A DNA stretch of 64,000 bases from 79-D21 sp964521575 (lineage in GTDB: Bacteria; Synergistota; Synergistia; Synergistales; 79-D21), in assembly GCA_964521575.1 (NCBI GenBank), contig CAZFSR010000001.1, forward strand, positions 434,001 to 498,000, written 5' to 3'. Shown piece by piece: positions 57,252-64,000 of the stretch. How positions within the stretch are numbered: position 1 is the first letter of the stretch; each line of letters begins with the position of its first letter. The notes beneath the pieces are model-generated. The model made no database searches and was not told where the DNA came from. It worked only from the letters and a program-made list of their open reading frames with translations. The position numbers were made by a program, and so were the translations under genes.

Positions 57252-58589
57252 TTAGCGGCCGGCCAGTGAATCCGTGGGCAGCGCGACACCCGCGAGATCG
57301 AACTTGGCCAGATTTTTCGGCTGGATCCCGGTCGGGCGCAGCCGCCCGCGGGACCGCCCCCTGTCGTCGAAGCCCTGGTGGTCGAAATGGAAGAGGTCCT
57401 GGGTCTGGATGATCTCGCCCTCCATCCCCGTGATCTCGGTGACCGTCATCACCCTCCGGGTGCCGTCCCGCAGGCGTTCCTGGTAGACCAGGAGGTCGAC
57501 GGCGGAGGCGATCTGGTCCCGGATGGCTTTCAGCGGCAGCTCCAGCCCCGACATCATCACCATGCTTTCCATGCGGGCCAGGGCGTCTCTTGCCGAGTTG
57601 GCGTGGATCGTCGTCATGGAGCCGTCATGCCCCGTGTTCATGGCCTGGAGCATGTCGAAGGCCTCTCCTCCGCGGCACTCCCCGACGATGATCCGGTCCG
57701 GCCGCATGCGGAGGGCGTTCTTGACGAGGCTCCGGATCGGGATGGCCCCCTTTCCCTCGATGTTGGCCGGGCGGGCTTCGAGCCTGACGACGTGGGGCTG
57801 CTGCAGCTTGAGCTCCGCCGCGTCCTCGACCGTCAGGATCCTTTCGTTCTCCGGGATGAACCCGGACAGGACGTTCAGGAGGGTGGTCTTCCCCGAGCCG
57901 GTTCCCCCCACGATCACGACGTTGAAGCGGGCCTCCACGGCAGCACGGATGAAGGCGACGGCTTCCTCCGAGAGGGTGCCGTAGGTGATGAGGTCGGCGG
58001 TCGTCAGGGGGGTTTTCCGGAATTTCCGGATCGTGATGGTGGGTCCTTCGAGGGCGAGCGGCGGGATGATACCGTTGACGCGGGAGCCGTCAGGCAGTCT
58101 CGCGTCAACCATTGGGGAAGACTCGTCGATGCGCCGCCCGAGGGGAGAGACGATCCGGTCCAGGATCCGCTTGACATGCTCGTCATCGGCGAAAACGACG
58201 TCGGTGAGCTCGATCCGACCCCGGCGCTCCACGTAGACGACATCGGGGCCGTTCACCATGACCTCGCTGACCGACTCGTCGTCGATCAGGGGCTGGATCG
58301 GCCCGTAACCGAAAACTTCGTTCAGGACCTCCTCGCGGAGCCGCTCCTGTTCGGCGGCGGAAAGCCCCGCGCTTTCCGAAAGAAAGGAGTCGACGATCCG
58401 GACGACTTTCTTCCGGAGTTCCGCGTTGCCCTGGCGTTCTCCTTCGGCCGAGCCGAGATCCTTCGGGTCCACTTCTTCCGCAAGCCGGACCAGGAGGCGC
58501 CTCTGGGCGGCCCGGAAGGCCCCGGAGACCTGCACCTTCTCCCGTTGTTCTTCCGAGGAACGTCCGGCGAGCCGTTTGAGCAGGCTCAT
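57252..58589 (-). CDS. cpaF: Tad pilus assembly ATPase CpaF/TadA
   Basis: 445 residues, secretion-ATPase family. N-terminal helical domain with EVFGYGPIQPLIDD; then Walker A GGTGSGKTT (about residue 223), the Asp box ILTVEDAAEL, Walker B-region DRIIVGECRGGEA, and the His box MTTIHANS. Hexameric motor powering pilin polymerisation. The start overlaps the cpaE stop as ATGA. An extra C-terminal extension of about 40 residues is rich in Arg and Gly. Confidence 0.95.
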   Translation of the reverse strand: MSLLKRLAGRSSEEQREKVQVSGAFRAAQRRLLVRLAEEVDPKDLGSAEGERQGNAELRKKVVRIVDSFLSESAGLSAAEQERLREEVLNEVFGYGPIQPLIDDESVSEVMVNGPDVVYVERRGRIELTDVVFADDEHVKRILDRIVSPLGRRIDESSPMVDARLPDGSRVNGIIPPLALEGPTITIRKFRKTPLTTADLITYGTLSEEAVAFIRAAVEARFNVVIVGGTGSGKTTLLNVLSGFIPENERILTVEDAAELKLQQPHVVRLEARPANIEGKGAIPIRSLVKNALRMRPDRIIVGECRGGEAFDMLQAMNTGHDGSMTTIHANSARDALARMESMVMMSGLELPLKAIRDQIASAVDLLVYQERLRDGTRRVMTVTEITGMEGEIIQTQDLFHFDHQGFDDRGRSRGRLRPTGIQPKNLAKFDLAGVALPTDSLAGR

Positions 58590-59716
58590 CGCTTACCCCT
58601 CCCCTTGCCGCCGGAGGGGCTTTCGGGGAAAAGACGGCCAAGGAGCCCCTCCACGCCCTTGACGTAGGGGGAACGCGGCAGGGTCCGGGCGGGCGTCTGC
58701 CCGCTTTCCCAGGCCCGGTCGAGGCCCGGTTCCTCGGGGATGACCGCCGCTCCCTTGTAGAGAGAGGCCAGTTTTGCCGCCGTCTGGGCGTTACCCTTGT
58801 TGACCCTGTTGATCACCGAGACCCTCTCCTCGTGGACGAGGCGAAGCTGGTCCAGGAGGCTCCAGAGGAGGCTGATGTCCTTGACCCCCGAAAGCGAGGC
58901 GTCGGTCACGAGCCAAAGCCTTTGGGCCTGCTCGGCGATGTGAAGCGTAATCTCGTCGAAGCCCCGGTGCAGGTCTGCGATGACGAGATCGTGCGACTTC
59001 AGGAGAAGCTCCAGGGCCTCCGAGACGGCTTTCGGGCGGATCAATTCAGCCTGGGCCGGCGACTTCGGGGCTGCCAGGATCGAAAACCCTTCTTCCGGCG
59101 TCACGAGGTAGCGGTTGATGTCCCTTTCCCCGCTTCCGCTGTCCCGGGCCCAGTCCACCCAGGTCAGGGCGGGGCGCGTGTTCATGAGAAAGGCGGCGTC
59201 TCCCAGGGCGATGTCCCCGTCGGCCACGGCCGCCTTGAAGCCCCTGCGGCGGGCGGCCCCCGCGAGGGTCAGCGCGAGGGAAGTGGTGCCCGCCCCGCCG
59301 CGGCAGCCCCATAGGGCCAGGAGGACGCCGGTGCGGTCCCTGTTCACTTCGAGGACCGAGGCATAGACGCGGTTCACCGCTTTCCCGAGGTCGCCCGGCG
59401 AGCAGGCGGCAGGCAGGAAATCCCTGGCTTGCAGGCGGATCACGGTCCGGATGGCCTCCGGGTCGTTCTCGTGTGCGGCGACGATGATCCCGGGGTTGAA
59501 CTGGAGGCCGCGGAGGACGCCGAGGATGTCCGCGGCTTGTCCCTCTTCCGCAGGGAAGCCCAGGAGGATCACGTGGGGGCGCGTCTTCTCGGCGGCGGGG
59601 AGAAGTTCTGCGATGGAGCCCGCCTCGCCCGCGACCTCGATGCCCGAGCTTTCCGGCAGCGCGTTTTTCCACCGGTTTCGATGTTCTTCCGAATCGGCCA
59701 GGAGGAGGCGAATCAC
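58586..59716 (-). CDS. cpaE: Tad pilus localisation protein CpaE/TadZ
   Basis: 376 residues. The N-terminal 115 residues form a response-receiver-like domain (IRLLLADSEEHRNRW, no clear phosphoacceptor set). A MinD/ParA-type ATPase domain follows with a changed P-loop CRGGAGTTSLALTLA (about residue 134, Thr-Thr in place of Lys-Thr), VADGDIALGD and LVIADLHRGFD. TadZ proteins set the polar site of pilus assembly. GTG start overlapping the cpaC stop as GTGA; the longer frame is inside cpaC. Confidence 0.88.
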   Translation of the reverse strand: MIRLLLADSEEHRNRWKNALPESSGIEVAGEAGSIAELLPAAEKTRPHVILLGFPAEEGQAADILGVLRGLQFNPGIIVAAHENDPEAIRTVIRLQARDFLPAACSPGDLGKAVNRVYASVLEVNRDRTGVLLALWGCRGGAGTTSLALTLAGAARRRGFKAAVADGDIALGDAAFLMNTRPALTWVDWARDSGSGERDINRYLVTPEEGFSILAAPKSPAQAELIRPKAVSEALELLLKSHDLVIADLHRGFDEITLHIAEQAQRLWLVTDASLSGVKDISLLWSLLDQLRLVHEERVSVINRVNKGNAQTAAKLASLYKGAAVIPEEPGLDRAWESGQTPARTLPRSPYVKGVEGLLGRLFPESPSGGKGRGKR

Positions 59717-60882
59717 GGGATCTTCACCACCTGCGGGATGACCGTGATCACGAGCTCGGTCTCGCTGTTCTGGAAATTCTTGCTCCTGAAAAGGCTGCCC
59801 AGGAGCGGCAGGTCCGCCAGGACCGGGATTTTCTTCACCGAGCGGGTCTGCTTGTTGTCCAGGAGGCCGCCGATGACCAGCGGTTCCCCGTCCCGGAGAA
59901 CGGCCCGGTTCTCCACCTTTCGCGTCCTCAGGGCAGGGATGTCGATGCCGCTCGTGGTGATCTTGTTGTCCCAGTCCAGCTCGGAAACCTCCGCCGAAAG
60001 GTGAAGCAGGATGCCCCCGTCGCCCTGCACCTCCGGTACGATCGTCATGATCACGCCGTAGGGTTTCCACTCGATCTTGATCTGGTTGTTGTCAACGCCC
60101 ACCGGAACGGGGATTTCCCCTCCCACGTTGATGAACGCCTTCTCCCCGCTTAGCCCGCTTACGCTGGGCCGGCTCAGGATCCGGGTGTTCGAGGTGTTCT
60201 TGACGGCTTCGAAAAGGCCGGTGAGGTTGGAGGCGACGTCGGCTGCCCGGTTCCAGGTGAAGCCGATCTGCCCCAGTTCAGAATCCACCAGGTTGGCCGA
60301 CCCTGACGTGAGCTGCCCGCTTCCGCCCTCGAGGTAGGACAGGCCGAGTTTCTGGCCGTCACCCTTCGACATCTCCATCACGACGGCCTCGATCTTGACC
60401 CTGGGGTTCCCCTCGACAACCAGCAGGTTCACGACGTTCGGGGCGTAGGCCTTGGCGATGGCCTCGGCACGCCGCTTGTCGTAAGGGGTTTTCACCGTGC
60501 CTTCCAGGATGACCGTCGTTTCGGTCACGGCGACCTTGATGCCCGGCGCCTGCAGCATCTGCTGGATGTCCCAGGTCCGTACGCGCCGCGAGGCATGGAC
60601 CAGGATGTCGAAAGTGTGACGTCCCTTCGAGTCCCAGACCAGCAGGGACGAGACCCCCTCGGATTTCCCGAAAAGCAACAGCTCGTTGGGGCTGACGGGC
60701 TGGGCGTCGAGGACATTCGGGTTGCCGATGGCGATCCTCGTCACCGATTGAAAGGAAAGAGGCGCGTTCTCTCCCGTCTCCAGGTGGAAGGTCCGCTCCG
60801 GCTGGGCGAAGCCGGCGTACGGGAAAAGAACCGAGAAGGCTAAAAAAAGTGCGGCCAGGGCCAGTCTCGTCTTGATCTTCAT
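59713..60882 (-). CDS. cpaC: Tad pilus secretin CpaC/RcpA
   Basis: 389 residues with a signal peptide (cleavage after AGFA, about residue 26). N-terminal pilus-secretin domain with LLFGKSEGVSSLLVWD, a BON-like segment with VILEGTVKTPYDKRRAEAIAKAY, and the secretin core ending in RTRKVENRAVLRDGEPLVIGGLL and LPLLGSLFRSK. Forms the outer-membrane ring through which Flp pili exit. Confidence 0.93.
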   Translation of the reverse strand: MKIKTRLALAALFLAFSVLFPYAGFAQPERTFHLETGENAPLSFQSVTRIAIGNPNVLDAQPVSPNELLLFGKSEGVSSLLVWDSKGRHTFDILVHASRRVRTWDIQQMLQAPGIKVAVTETTVILEGTVKTPYDKRRAEAIAKAYAPNVVNLLVVEGNPRVKIEAVVMEMSKGDGQKLGLSYLEGGSGQLTSGSANLVDSELGQIGFTWNRAADVASNLTGLFEAVKNTSNTRILSRPSVSGLSGEKAFINVGGEIPVPVGVDNNQIKIEWKPYGVIMTIVPEVQGDGGILLHLSAEVSELDWDNKITTSGIDIPALRTRKVENRAVLRDGEPLVIGGLLDNKQTRSVKKIPVLADLPLLGSLFRSKNFQNSETELVITVIPQVVKIP

Positions 60883-60895
60883 GGTTCAGGCCTCC

Positions 60896-61789
60896 TTACT
60901 GTGGGGGCACCGGGACGGATTCCGTCTTTCCGGGCCTCATGACTTCGACGGACCAGCCGCCTTGGCTCCTCTTGGCGACCCGGCTCGTCCCCGCAGATGA
61001 AGAAGCCGGTGCAGGAGCGGGGGTTCCGCCTGGCGAGCCCGCCTGGCCGCCTGAAACCGCGGACCGTTCCCTCCAGGCTTCGGGTTCCGGGCCCGCATAA
61101 ACCGCTTCGGGAGTTTTTCCGTCGTCCCCTGCCGGCCTGAGGGAAAGCCAGAGGTCACCCCGGCGCTGGGCCCAGGCCAGGATCGGGGCCTGCTGGGGGG
61201 TCACCTCCAGGACGACCGACTTGGACAGGTCGGCGGCGACGGCCTTCTTTCTTTCTTCGGAGGCTCCCGCGGTGTCGATCCCGATGGCCAGGACCTTCAG
61301 TCCCGAAAGGAGGTTCCGGGCGGGGGTGATCCCGCCTGGACGTTTTTCCAGGATCACCACGTCCACTCGGTCTTCGGCCCGGATGTGCCCCGAAACGAGA
61401 GAAACCTCGTCGACGGCCAGGGAAACGGCCCGCATGCCGTTGGGCAGGGCCAGGGAAAGGCTTCCCTTCCCGCTCGTGTCGACCAGCTTGAATTTCAGGA
61501 GGGGATCTCCCTTGGCGATGCGGTACAAGGTGCGCCTGCCGGCCAGTTGCTCGATCGGAAGGATTTCACCGGAAGGGAAGCTTCCCCGCGGAACCTTCAG
61601 GAACGTGACGTCGGCGGAAGAGAGGGTGCCGAAGGCCTCGATGTCCCGGGCTGCGGCCGGTACCGGGATGTACTGGTTTTCGGCTTCGGCCAGGCGGCTT
61701 CGGTATGCCCTGATCTGGCCGTAGACGAGGGCTGCGGCGATGAAGGCGAGAAGAATCGAGAGCGTGAGCAGCAGGAACTTCCTTCTCAT
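60896..61789 (-). CDS. cpaB: Tad pilus protein CpaB/RcpC
   Basis: 297 residues: N-terminal membrane helix (about 5-25), a SAF/AFP-type domain with VPAAARDIEAFGTLSSADVTFLKVPRG, and the RcpC region SLALPNGMRAVSLAVDEVSLVSGHIRAEDRVDVV. A proline- and serine-rich C-terminal tail (about 240-297) follows. Periplasmic stabiliser of the secretin in Tad systems. It sits 13 bases upstream of cpaC. Confidence 0.92.
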   Translation of the reverse strand: MRRKFLLLTLSILLAFIAAALVYGQIRAYRSRLAEAENQYIPVPAAARDIEAFGTLSSADVTFLKVPRGSFPSGEILPIEQLAGRRTLYRIAKGDPLLKFKLVDTSGKGSLSLALPNGMRAVSLAVDEVSLVSGHIRAEDRVDVVILEKRPGGITPARNLLSGLKVLAIGIDTAGASEERKKAVAADLSKSVVLEVTPQQAPILAWAQRRGDLWLSLRPAGDDGKTPEAVYAGPEPEAWRERSAVSGGQAGSPGGTPAPAPASSSAGTSRVAKRSQGGWSVEVMRPGKTESVPVPPQ

Positions 61790-61801
61790 GGAATGTCCTC
61801 C

Positions 61802-62770
61802 TCAGGACCCCGGGACGACCAGACGGATTCCGTAGGCCCCGTAATCGGGAACCGAACGGCCCGTCCTGGAATTCGGGGTAGCGATCTTGACGAAGCGGGC
61901 GTAGATATCGACATCGTTCCCCGTACCGACGGCATTTTCGAGGAATACGCGGGCGAAACCGATGACGCGGACGAGTTCCCGGCCGTTGATGTCGGCCATG
62001 GACTCGATGATGGGGATCGTGATGAGGCGACTGCTCAACTCGATGCCGGCCATGGACTGGTAGTAAGCCCAATCGTGGGTGTCCTTCCCGACGAGGTAGT
62101 TCACGCCTTCCCGCGTGGGGCCCGCCATGTTGCCCGGTTCCGTGTAGATCCAGTCGTCGTCCGTCGAGATCTCGCTCCCGATCCTGATCCAGCCTTTGGA
62201 GCCGTACTTGATGTTCTCGAGGTAATCCTTCGCCCCCCTGTCGTCCGGGTCCAGGGCCACGGCGTTGAAATTGCCGTGGTAGGCTTCGGTTCCCGGCCCG
62301 GGGCCGTACTTGATCGTGTAGGTCGTCCCGTAGACGAAGCCTCCCGCGGGGGGAACGATGGCGAAGGGGCGAAGCCCCTGGGCTTCAGATACGGGGGATG
62401 CGATGGCCTCGGCGTGGGCGCGGACGGTCATGGAATCCCGGCCGAGGAAGGCGGCGAAAAAGGTGCGGAGCGATTTTTCCCCGTTCACGCGGCAGCGGTT
62501 TCCGGCGGGAAAGCCGACCGAGTATTCCGCGGAAAGGTTGGTGTTCCCCATGTCCACGGCGCTCGCGGCAGCGGTTCCGGGCCGGCCCATGGCCAGTTCC
62601 ATGGCTCCGCAGAGAGCGGCGGCATCGACGGCTCTCTGGAGCCGTTCCCTCATGAGGACCGCATACCCGTAGTCGACGGCCAAGGCGGCTGCAGAGAGAA
62701 GCAGTCCGAGGGACAGGGCGGCGATGACCAGGACGCTTCCTTTCCTTTTGCCGTGAAGCGGCATGGTCAT
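61802..62770 (-). CDS. tadG: TadG-like pseudopilin/assembly protein
   Basis: 322 residues. The N-terminus KRKGSVLVIAALSLGLLLSAAALAVDYGY is the TadE/TadG-type hydrophobic start that is anchored or processed in the membrane. A large extracytoplasmic region with a DAAALCGAMELAMG segment follows, the usual TadG motif after the anchor. No complete MIDAS site was seen. Overlaps tadE by 4 bases, consistent with coupled translation. Confidence 0.75.
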   Translation of the reverse strand: MTMPLHGKRKGSVLVIAALSLGLLLSAAALAVDYGYAVLMRERLQRAVDAAALCGAMELAMGRPGTAAASAVDMGNTNLSAEYSVGFPAGNRCRVNGEKSLRTFFAAFLGRDSMTVRAHAEAIASPVSEAQGLRPFAIVPPAGGFVYGTTYTIKYGPGPGTEAYHGNFNAVALDPDDRGAKDYLENIKYGSKGWIRIGSEISTDDDWIYTEPGNMAGPTREGVNYLVGKDTHDWAYYQSMAGIELSSRLITIPIIESMADINGRELVRVIGFARVFLENAVGTGNDVDIYARFVKIATPNSRTGRSVPDYGAYGIRLVVPGS

Positions 62771-63159
62771 CCCTCCTTCCTGAACGTGGCCACCGCCGTT
62801 GGGCTGAAGGATCCCGCGAAGGCCGGAACCAGGCTCCCAAGCGGCGTGATCGTCCTCAGGGGGACGGAAACGGAAACCCGCGACTCCACGTAGGAGGAAC
62901 GGATCACTTCATCGACCCGGATCGTCGGGGTCCCGGAGAACGAGCGAAGGGAGAGGATGCCGGAAACGGCGCTTGCCACCCCCGCGGAGGATTCCCCCAC
63001 CGCGGCCAGCCGGGCTCCCTCGCGGGCCGCGTACTGGACGACCTGGAACTGCTGGAAGAGGGAAGCCATCTCGATGATCCCCAAAACGAGGATCAGGAGG
63101 ATCGGCAGGACGAAGGCGAATTCGGCCAGGACGCTCCCGCGGCGTTTTTCGCTTCTCAT
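62767..63159 (-). CDS. tadE: TadE-family pseudopilin
   Basis: 130 residues. Short basic N-terminus, then RGSVLAEFAFVLPILLILVLGIIEMASLF, the TadE signature with the conserved Glu in the hydrophobic segment, and YAAREGARLAAVG after it. A beta-rich tail completes it. Minor pilin-like component of the Tad apparatus processed by the CpaA peptidase. Overlaps cpaA by 4 bases and tadG by 4 bases. Confidence 0.88.
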   Translation of the reverse strand: MRSEKRRGSVLAEFAFVLPILLILVLGIIEMASLFQQFQVVQYAAREGARLAAVGESSAGVASAVSGILSLRSFSGTPTIRVDEVIRSSYVESRVSVSVPLRTITPLGSLVPAFAGSFSPTAVATFRKEG

Positions 63160-63665
63160 GGGAGTCCCTTCCAGTGAAAAACGGGGAAAAAGGCAGAGAG
63201 AACGAATCCGGCGGTCATCGCCAGGGCGTAGGGAACCTTTTCCCTGCGCCGGGAAGCGACGGTCCCGAAAGCCTTGAGAAATCCCTCTCCTTTGCCGGCT
63301 GCTGCAGCCAGCCAGGTTTCCCGCCAGTCGGCCGGGTTTAGGACAAGGATGAAGACCAGGAGGCCGCCTGCGAGGGCCGACCAGAGGACCAGGTCGACGG
63401 CCCGGGGCAAGGCTGCCGCGGCGCAGAGAACCGCCATGAACTTGACGTCCCCTGCCCCCATCCCTCCCGTGAAGTAGGGGAGGAGAAGGACGGACAGGCC
63501 CAAGGCGGCACCGCCGAGCGCTGCGGGGAAAGTCCCGCCTCTTGCGTGCCAGGCGAGGGCCGCCAGCAGGATACCCAGGTTAAGGAAATTGGGGACCTTC
63601 CGGTGCCTGAGGTCCCAGAACCCGCCGAAAAGGGCCGCGGGGAGGAATATCCAGAAGGATGTCAT
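63156..63665 (-). CDS. cpaA: Prepilin peptidase CpaA/TadV
   Basis: 169 residues, six membrane helices, type IV prepilin-peptidase family. The first catalytic Asp is in DLRHRKVPN (residue about 18) and the second in GGMGAGDVKFMA (GxGD motif, about 73). Cleaves Flp and TadE/TadG prepilins. ATG behind GAGGTGACGGCC; the frame extends upstream but without family similarity. Confidence 0.92.
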   Translation of the reverse strand: MTSFWIFLPAALFGGFWDLRHRKVPNFLNLGILLAALAWHARGGTFPAALGGAALGLSVLLLPYFTGGMGAGDVKFMAVLCAAAALPRAVDLVLWSALAGGLLVFILVLNPADWRETWLAAAAGKGEGFLKAFGTVASRRREKVPYALAMTAGFVLSAFFPVFHWKGLP

Positions 63666-63762
63666 GGCCGTCACCTCGCTTTGAGGCAGAAATTCGCTCG
63701 TGGGTGCGAAAAGGGGGGCGGATGCCCGCCCCCCGTCCTGGACGAAACCGCCTGGATGCCCG

Positions 63763-63930
63763 TCAGGAGGACATCTGGGTCGTCGCGTTCCCGAAGACTC
63801 CCGCGATCCCGCCCCGGAGGGCGACCAGGGCGGCAACCAGGGCAACCGCGATGACTGCGATGATCAGGCCGTATTCCACCATGCCCTGTCCCTCTTCCTC
63901 CCGAACCAAACCGATCAGCTTCTTCATCAT
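63763..63930 (-). CDS. flp: Flp-family type IVb major pilin
   Basis: A 55-residue gene read from the minus strand: basic N-terminus MMKKLIGLVREEEGQ, processing site G-Q-G-M-V-E-Y with the conserved Glu and Tyr at +5/+6, then a hydrophobic helix ending in VALRGGIAGVFGN. This is a canonical Flp pilin. GGAGGTGGACGAA gives a clear ribosome site for the first ATG. First gene of the Tad operon and probably its most expressed product. Sequence before 63,930 on the other side is not enough to define a promoter. Confidence 0.92.
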   Translation of the reverse strand: MMKKLIGLVREEEGQGMVEYGLIIAVIAVALVAALVALRGGIAGVFGNATTQMSS

Positions 63931-64000
63931 TTCGTCCACCTCCTGGGATTTTTGGGTCCCGCCGGAACTCCGGGGTGTTCCCGTCGACCGGGCCTGGATT

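Noticed and set aside
1..64000. CRISPR arrays, tRNA/rRNA genes, insertion sequences, prophage
   Set aside because: No regularly spaced repeats, cloverleaf-like intergenic segments, transposase or phage genes were seen by eye.

Overview
The window looks like chromosomal DNA from a GC-rich, Gram-negative-type (diderm) anaerobe, most likely a member of Synergistota. Evidence seen in the sequence: a secreted protein (23160-23990) ends in a tail resembling the Synerg-CTERM sorting signal. An outer-membrane TolC/RND pump and a TamB-like giant protein imply two membranes. A selenocysteine-containing amino-acid reductase and a glycyl radical enzyme imply anaerobic amino-acid fermentation. I saw no rRNA, tRNA, CRISPR array, insertion sequence or prophage gene. 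The genus is not resolvable by eye.

Layout. 0-8.5 kb: ktrBA, a cysE-cysK operon behind a Cys-codon leader peptide and attenuator, then on the minus strand a 2-hydroxyacid dehydrogenase with trkA-trkH. 8.5-19.7 kb: two envelope proteins, enolase, a MerR-TolC-adaptor-RND efflux operon, tspO and endonuclease V. 19.7-24.1 kb: a serA-serC-DUF1015 serine operon and the Synerg-CTERM protein. 24.1-34.3 kb is an anaerobic amino-acid block. It holds a HypD-like glycyl radical enzyme with its activase and a CdaR-type regulator (minus strand), divergent from a grdE-like/grdF-like component B pair whose beta subunit reads through an in-frame UGA as selenocysteine, a catalytically degenerate prolyl-tRNA synthetase paralogue, and an orphan branched-chain-amino-acid-type binding protein. 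34.3-44.7 kb: amidohydrolase, NapH-like Fe-S membrane protein, threonine dehydratase-like enzyme, TamB-like protein, larE and a P5C dehydrogenase.

44.7-49.4 kb is origin-like. A cluster of four DnaA-box-like 9-mers is followed by a nuclease, rsmG, parA, parB, an AtpZ-like protein and a perfect 16-bp parS site, a gene order usual next to oriC. 49.4-53.9 kb: a divergent ATP-type PEP carboxykinase, bioY behind a BirA-operator-like dyad, a threonine synthase-like enzyme and a sirtuin. 53.8-63.9 kb (minus strand) is a Tad pilus operon running flp-cpaA-tadE-tadG-cpaB-cpaC-cpaE-cpaF-tadB-tadC, followed by DUF192 and HD-GYP genes.

How the genes may work together (inference). HypD-like dehydration of 4-hydroxyproline would give pyrroline-5-carboxylate, which the dehydrogenase at 43-44.6 kb could oxidise to glutamate. 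The Grd-type reductase would use amino acids or betaine-like compounds as electron acceptors. Cysteine and serine synthesis are supplied locally. Transcripts often end at long A/T-flanked stems placed between convergent genes. The most notable signals are the Cys leader attenuator, the selenocysteine codon, the pseudo-ProRS, the palindrome over the hypED promoter and the origin-like DnaA/parS region.
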